This document shows positions 58,521 to 64,000 of a DNA stretch of 64,000 nucleotides, in pieces (positions within the stretch are counted from its first letter, which is position 1; every line of letters begins with the position of its first letter). The position numbers and the translations under genes are program-made. Origin of the DNA: Coleophoma eucalyptorum. Lineage: Eukaryota > Ascomycota > Leotiomycetes > Helotiales > Dermateaceae. The notes beneath the pieces were generated by a model. It had not been told where the DNA came from and searched no databases. It was given only the letters and a program-made list of their open reading frames with translations. The stretch covers positions 62,001 through 126,000 of the forward strand of contig JALRME010000048.1 of the NCBI GenBank assembly GCA_026120035.1, read 5' to 3'.

Positions 58521-59019
58521 CCAGCGCACCTCGCCTTTCAAATATATAGTGTCATCCACCCATACGTCAGATATTGCAATAGAATGCCTTTGAAGACTAG
58601 TGTCGTGGTCATAGCTTCTGATAAGCTTCCATCTAACCAAGCTCAAGGTTCTATCGTACGTTCGTACAATCAATGGCATCTGCCCAGATCCAATCCAAGT
58701 AGCAGGTTCTGATTCTTCCCCAATTTCGGACGAAACCACTGGGCAAGCACAGCCTTCACATCTGTGTCTAGTCTGGTAAGTGAAAATATTTACCTAGCTA
58801 GTGATATAGCCGAAGTAACAACATTTATAGCGTCGTTCCTGAGGATCTCTAGAGATAGAGCTCAGGTAATATAATCTTATCATAGAACTTTCGTCTCGTA
58901 ATTTCCTTGGCCCTGTCGGACAGCAGTTTGCTGAGTCATTCTTCTAATAATTGTGGGAGAGGTCATCCACCTGAGGTTGCCTATAATAGCTAATGCCAGA
59001 CTAGCTGCTAAAACTGGTC

Positions 59020-59901
59020 TTAATTTCCAATTGTGCTACTTCCACCAGCACCGCTATCACTCAACACATGTGTACCCATAACATTTCCAGCATCGTTGAC
59101 GAATATAGCAGTTAAAATACTGAGGCCAACAAAAGGCTCATAGACATATTCCAGTTCACTAGCAGCCTGCCCATCTACTATGACGGTCTTGTTATGTCCA
59201 GTAAACCTCATGTCTTGGAGGTAGTATCCTGCAGCCTTCGTGCCATGTATATTGCCATCATTATCAAGAAACTGGTCAACAATATCGCCACTCTGGGTAA
59301 GAACACGATTCGTGTGCGTTTGTCCGCTATAATCGTTTACGGAGTAAAGGATGTTGTGTGCCAAGTTATAGGATTGGCTTCTTGTCGTCAAGGGTGTATC
59401 GTCCGTTAATCCACCAACTGTAGTGTTGACGATGCTAGTAAGATCCTGACCAAGTGTAGCAAGAACAGGATTCAGGTCCAAAGAATCGAACACATCACTA
59501 AGCATCGTTACCAGGTTTTCGAGCCTTGCTTCTAGAAGTACCTGCGCATCAACTTCTTGAATGAGTAGTTCCACTCGATCGATAGACACATCGACACCCG
59601 CGTTGAAAGTCAATAGATTTAGGACTTGAGCATTTAAGTTGAGTTTAGCGGACAAGTTTGCAACTACGATGTCGATCTCGCCGACATGAACACTAGCGTT
59701 GAGGAATACATCTGGCTCTGGAATTGTGACCGAGACATTAGCATCGGTTGAGAAGGTCTCGTAGGTTGTTGATATCGGATCACCAGTATGATTCAGAGAA
59801 TAGCCAATATAACCAGACTCTGTTGACGACTGTGCAGATACAGTATTAGTTAGGAGGGGAATCAAAAAAGTAAACAGCACCAAAAGCGATGAATAGCCCA
59901 T
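59020..59901 (-). CDS. Secreted protein of unknown function, paralog A
   Basis: 293 residues in one exon. The signal peptide is residues 1-23 (LLVLFTFLIPLLTNTVSA). The mature region has two parts. The first is a heptad-like, beta- or helix-rich stretch (PDVFLNASVHVGEIDIVVANL and NAGVDVSIDRVELLIQEVDAQ) followed by FDSLDLNPVL. The second has DYSGQTHTNRVLTQSGDIVDQFLDNDGNI. No known domain was recognised. It shares the layout and many positions with the protein at 60610-61494, which lies head to head. Several N-glycosylation sequons are present. It is likely a cell-wall or extracellular protein. Confidence 0.8.
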   Translation of the reverse strand: MGYSSLLVLFTFLIPLLTNTVSAQSSTESGYIGYSLNHTGDPISTTYETFSTDANVSVTIPEPDVFLNASVHVGEIDIVVANLSAKLNLNAQVLNLLTFNAGVDVSIDRVELLIQEVDAQVLLEARLENLVTMLSDVFDSLDLNPVLATLGQDLTSIVNTTVGGLTDDTPLTTRSQSYNLAHNILYSVNDYSGQTHTNRVLTQSGDIVDQFLDNDGNIHGTKAAGYYLQDMRFTGHNKTVIVDGQAASELEYVYEPFVGLSILTAIFVNDAGNVMGTHVLSDSGAGGSSTIGN

Positions 59902-60609
59902 GATAAAAACAAGTCAATAACAGACAGCAAGATGCTAGAGAAGATTGAAAGTAAATTTCTAAGTGAGTATTCTCCTAAAGCCCAGAAAGAGGGAAACAGT
60001 TATAGAATGTGTATGCTATAGCTAAAAGGTTCTAGACCGTCTATGACACCAGTTGTGGTAGTTACAAACCAATCGTGATGAGCTATATTAACCAGCCTTG
60101 CACAATAACTAAGCTCCTAATTTCCGGGCCCTGTCAAGATTCTCATGCACAAACTATTGAGATGAGAAATTAGCGTAAAATAAATCATGGAAATCAGCAG
60201 ATATCGATGTAAAAGAACGCAACCACTATAGTAATCTCCTATCTGCCGCTCAATCGGAAGATTGCCCATCTTTGACATACAATGGCCCTAAATCGTTGGG
60301 ATTTGAATTAAGACCGTGCGCATAATGTGCCGCGGAAGGCTATACTACGATTTAGAAATGGATAAACACTATGAATTCTCTTGATGCGATTGGATGGCAT
60401 GAGCTCAGCGGCATTGTAAATTTAACCTCATAATTAACCTTGCGCTGATAGAGGCAAGCCGTCAATTACCGTCAATTTCAGTCTTTGAGAGGTGGATAAG
60501 GGTGATCAACGATGGAGGGCCACTCCACGCAACCTTCAAATTCTAGACGAATCGCTGCCCACTTTCATCTGGCCGCAATTAGCCTCTTCACTTCATTCCA
60601 TTATTGCAG
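59902..60609. promoter_or_regulatory. Divergent promoter of paralogous secreted-protein pair
   Basis: 708 bp between two divergent starts of paralogs. Nothing distinct was seen as a shared operator. Confidence 0.4.
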
Positions 60610-61494
60610 ATGTCTCCTCTAATTCTTGTGCTGTTTCTTTTAGCTAGACTCATAGAAGCCCAATCAACAATCTCGCCAGTTACGACACCGCCGAGGTCTA
60701 TAACATCAGTGGCAACCACTTCAACACGCTCATTCTCTAGTAATGGTACAGCAACTGCCACCAGCTCATCAATCTCCGCCTCGACATCAACGCCTCCAGA
60801 TGTATATTTGAATGTTCCAAAACTGTCAGTGGGAAGAATTGAATTAGATGTAGACAACCTCCAGGCCAACATCAATCTTGCCGCCAATGTCGCCAGTCTG
60901 GTCTCAATCAACGCAGGAGTAGCCATTTCAGTCCAGAAGATCAATATCACAATAACGGATGTTGAAGCGGAACTCGAGCTGATTGTTCGACTCAGCAACC
61001 TCGTCAACATTGTCAACCGAGTTTTCCAGTCCCTGGATTTGAACCCTCTTCTCATTGACACCGTAGACGACGTGACAAGCTTGCTTGACGATTTCATTGG
61101 AGAAGTTGATGGGCTACTGGGATCTATAACTCAAGGTGGAAGCACTCTGTCATTCCTCATAGACAACCTAGGCAATATTATTCAACAAGTCACCGATAGT
61201 GCTGGAACTGTTGTCAGCTCCATTGTTGGCAATTACGCGACCAACATGACTGCCACTGGCGTCACTGAGAGTTTATCCAGCGACTTGACTGTCAAACAAT
61301 ACCTTTATACTCCTCTAAATGCTTTAGTGGATATTGTTTTCAATGCCGCGGGCCAGATTGTCCAAGCTTACACTGTCAAAGCTAGCACCACCAGCACAAC
61401 TACCGCAGCTGCCTCAACTACTATAGCTAGTAGTGTAAGTTTAACAATGGGAGGAATCACAAGCAGTAGTAGCGTTATAACAATTATAAAATAA
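60610..61494 (+). CDS. Secreted protein of unknown function, paralog B
   Basis: 294 residues, starting at MSPLILVLF. The signal peptide ends near residue 17 (LARLIEA). A Ser/Thr-rich, probably O-glycosylated segment follows (residues 18-60), absent in paralog A. The shared core then starts: PPDVYLNVPKLSVGRIELDV, NINLAANVASLVSINAGV, ITITDVEAELELIVRLSNLV and VFQSLDLNPLLID. The C-terminus holds the shared strand block ATNMTATGVT and LYTPLNALVDIVFNAAGQI, then a Ser/Thr tail. The antisense frame across it is a shadow. The function is unknown. Two head-to-head copies point to a local inverted duplication. Confidence 0.8.
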   Translation: MSPLILVLFLLARLIEAQSTISPVTTPPRSITSVATTSTRSFSSNGTATATSSSISASTSTPPDVYLNVPKLSVGRIELDVDNLQANINLAANVASLVSINAGVAISVQKINITITDVEAELELIVRLSNLVNIVNRVFQSLDLNPLLIDTVDDVTSLLDDFIGEVDGLLGSITQGGSTLSFLIDNLGNIIQQVTDSAGTVVSSIVGNYATNMTATGVTESLSSDLTVKQYLYTPLNALVDIVFNAAGQIVQAYTVKASTTSTTTAAASTTIASSVSLTMGGITSSSSVITIIK

Positions 61495-62139
61495 AGGATT
61501 GTGATATGTAGCTTGATAAGACCTAACTATCCAACTTAATTTACTTCATTTCTCATATTACTTTCATGACCCATTATTTGAAGGAGTAAATATGCTAGGC
61601 TATTTGAGCTCTATGTTTTCATTCCAAACAAACAGCAGTCTTGAAAATACTATAAGTCGCGTTGTATTACATGACTGAAAATCGTAGAAGGCTTGGCGAT
61701 TTTATTTTTACAGAAAAGGCAGGATGAAAACTTTAAACATCATTCTGTGTGTCTTTGTCATATGATTAATGAATGATACTGTAGATTATTTATTCAAGCT
61801 TAGATTAGGTTTTAGGGAAACATTGAGCTGATATTCAAATGATAGGAAATTCCTGCTCCTACTTTAAGCAGTTAATAGGTTGCCTAATAGATAATATTTT
61901 ATTACTTATTCGGGTTGATCTAATCCATTTACACTTAGTATGCAGTATGTCCTATACATTGAAAGTGAAATAAGAAGATTTAGACCCAAATTGCAGGAGT
62001 CTAGAGATTCATAAATCTCTATTTAAGACAGATGGTCTTCGGCATTATATTCAAACCATCATTCGTTGAAAACAAAGCTCCCGGACGTAGTTGGAAATGT
62101 GTTCACAAACATTTTTTCAACACCTGGTTTCGATTCTCT
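61495..62139. other. Intergenic region, AT-rich
   Basis: 645 bp of AT-rich DNA; no supported gene. Confidence 0.35.
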
Positions 62140-63165
62140 TTGTAAGCTTAATAATTGCCTTACCTTCTTCTATCAACAATCTGCAAGATACTCTCCAAAC
62201 AATATAACAATTCCCGAACGACACCTAGCTGGAAAACATAGCTTTACGGCCGAATGGACAGCTTCTCGTAACAACCATTGTACCAAACGCAGCAGTTTAG
62301 CAAGTCGACCCAGATCGATCTCGAAAACTACTGCTTATTACTCAGTTCCCCAGTGCATTATCTTGCTTTGGTATTGTTGACCTACGCCACGATGAATTCA
62401 TTGTTCTCACCAATAACTGGACACTTGATACAGCAACCTCGCCACCACGCTCAAACTCTGCCTGGAAAATTGTTGTGACGGACTTTAAGGAGAAACCAAA
62501 CCGGGGACCGGTTATAACCAAAATTGCTGATATTACCGCCGGGACTTACCTCCGTGCCATGGCAGCACTTGATAAGACAGACGAAACTGTATTGATGGGA
62601 GACGCAACTCAAAGTGTCATTTATTCCCTGGATACTTGAACCGGAGAATATCATGTTGACTTGGATGGTACGCTCATGAAAATCACTTTGCCCGGGCCAC
62701 AATTAGGCATTAATAGCCTGCAACTTTTAGGTGAGGTGCTGTATTTTAAGAACAATAACTAAGGTCTTTTGTCAAAGTATCAATCGAGAGAAATGGCCCT
62801 GCATGAGGAACATACGAGATTGTAGCAGCATTCGATATGATACTTGATGATTTTGCGTTCGATTCTGTGGGAGCCACTTACTTAACGACTGGTCCTGACA
62901 ACACTGTTGATTTTTTAATCCGCGGAGGAAGTGTAACAACTGTACTTGGAAATAAGAACTCCACTTTTGTTGCAGGCGCAACGATTGCAGCATTTGGTCG
63001 TAGAAAAGAGGATAAAAAAGTCTTGTACATCCCAACAAATGGAGGGCTTGCTGGTCCTGGGAATGGAACATTCATTGAAGAGGGCAAAGTCAAGGCATGT
63101 AATACACGAGGGCATTCATGGTCTCTATCAAGCTCGTTCAATTTACGAAATATATGTGTTTAACT
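62140..63165 (+). pseudogene. SMP-30/gluconolactonase-like six-bladed beta-propeller, disrupted
   Basis: Reads as a fungal secreted propeller protein in pieces. Blocks are FGIVDLRHDEFIVLTNNWTLDT (62370-62430), SAWKIVV, ITKIADITAGTYLRAMAALD and TVLMGDATQSVIYSLDT. A TGA then stops the frame near 62637. TGEYHVDLDGTLMKI and LGINSLQLLGEVLYFKNNN follow, and a second stop near 62758. After a frame change come ILDDFAFDSVGATYLTT and VTTVLGNKNSTFVAGATIAAFGR through VLYIPTNGG. The order and spacing match the full family, so this is one gene with at least two stops and one frameshift. The 5' end was not defined. Confidence 0.65.
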
Positions 63166-63260
63166 AGATCGTATGAAAGAAGGAAATTTTTACCGTGTGT
63201 TATGGGTTTTAACTTAAGAGCTATGTAGGCTGTTTTATAGTTTTTCTGATCTTATTAACC

Positions 63261-63973
63261 TTACTCTACTCCCCTTAATTCTTTCCACTCGCTCTCTAGC
63301 ATCCCAAGCTCTACCATATCGTAATATTTGCGGTTTACATAATAAACCTCACGTTTTCTGCCTTCTAGTTTAAAGCCGAGCTTCTGATACAGGTGTACGG
63401 CTCTCTCGTTGTAGCTTGATGTGTAAATCTCCACCTTGTGCACGTTCGCAAACTTGAATGCCCAATCTACCGCCCAGGTTATAGCTTCTCCGCCGTATCC
63501 CTATTCACCACTAGTCAAGATGTATTTTCTATATTAAATGTACTTCAAAGACAGACCTGGTTCTGGTATTCTTCCCCAATAGCTAGACCCACCGTGGTGA
63601 CAGGACAGTTAAACGACCCCGCAGGAGGTCCAGTCAATGTGAGGCTCCCTATCACAGTTGCGGTCTCTCTCTCCTTGGCTCCTCTTTCCCCCATGCCGAG
63701 CTTGCTCAAATCAGCGGTTTCTTGTCTTGGGGTCGGAAGGCAAATGAGGACCTTCAGAAGTAAATCTGACTCTAGGAATTTGCCAAGCGCTTCTAGGTTT
63801 GCCTTTTTGGATACGTCCCTAAAGAGACGTCCATTGAGAAGGCCCCAGCTGACGTGGTTGGCAGGGCCAAAGGTGTGCATCACCTCTTTAACGGCATCAG
63901 TGTTCTCAATGTCGCGATACACGAGTCGCTTGGACCGGAATGCATTGGCGAAGGTGGTGGTAATCTCATCCAT
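63261..63973 (-). CDS. GNAT-family N-acetyltransferase (RimJ/RimL-like)
   Basis: Exon 1 63557-63973 and exon 2 63261-63500, 56-nt phase-0 intron; 218 residues. The protein starts ANAFRSKRLVYRDIENTD, as in RimJ-type acetyltransferases. The acetyl-CoA motif is formed across the intron: LAIGEEYQNQ joined to GYGGEAITWAVDWAFK. Motif B is seen as NERAVHLYQKLGFKLEGRKRE. It probably acetylates a small amine, an antimetabolite or a protein N-terminus in the cytosol. The start at 63973 is the first Met of the frame and lies within 30 bp of the window end, so an upstream exon cannot be excluded. Confidence 0.85.
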
Positions 63974-64000
63974 GGCGAAAACAAGAGATAGATGGCAAGA

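Noticed and set aside
60588..61097. 169-codon minus-strand frame
   Set aside because: Antisense to the secreted paralog B; its Ser/Thr-rich composition mirrors the real frame.

Overview
The window comes from the nuclear genome of a filamentous ascomycete. The genes are monocistronic, on both strands, and broken by short introns (mostly 46-80 nt) with GT-AG ends and CTAAC/CTAAT-like branch sites. The repertoire is typical of a Pezizomycotina fungus that lives on or with plants: Zn2Cys6 regulators, an AA9 lytic polysaccharide monooxygenase, a cutinase, a LaeA-like methyltransferase and a DUF1749 (SidJ-like) hydrolase. A leotiomycete would fit, but I cannot fix the order or species. No tRNA, rRNA or CRISPR was seen. 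I rebuilt exon-intron structures by hand. For the multi-exon genes whose exons are listed, the reading phases close exactly.

Left part (0-11 kb): Zn2Cys6 factor (-), HSL-type esterase (+), phytanoyl-CoA-dioxygenase-like protein (-), YAT-type amino-acid permease (+), secreted anchored protein (-), SAM methyltransferase (-). Centre-left (11-26 kb): a gene-poor, repeat-rich stretch holding a large diverged direct duplication. The right copy (about 21.8-25.7 kb) is a divergent pair: a C2H2 zinc-finger gene (-) and an OTT_1508-like nucleic-acid-deaminase-type gene (+). The left copy (about 11.5-15.2 kb) is decayed and has three tandem or direct repeat families and a small intact gene in or beside it. 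Between the copies lie a LaeA/UMTA-like methyltransferase, a cutinase and an 8-exon PhyH dioxygenase.

Middle (27-36 kb): SidJ-like hydrolase, monocarboxylate-porter MFS, a small conserved protein, 3.2 kb of apparently empty AT-rich DNA, and the AA9 LPMO. Right-centre (36.8-55.5 kb): a candidate nitrogen/amide catabolic cluster with succinate-semialdehyde dehydrogenase, a GABA/choline-type permease carrying one frameshift, two Zn2Cys6 regulators, a Dal5-like MFS with probably three GC-AG introns, an amidase, and a peroxisomal FAD amine-oxidase-like enzyme ending in SKL. A plausible reading is uptake of an amide or amine, hydrolysis by the amidase, oxidation in the peroxisome, and SSADH feeding succinate to the TCA cycle.

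Right end (55.5-64 kb): a GNAT acetyltransferase, a GH3 beta-glucosidase remnant, a divergent pair of paralogous secreted proteins of unknown function, a dead SMP-30-like beta-propeller gene, and a second GNAT acetyltransferase.
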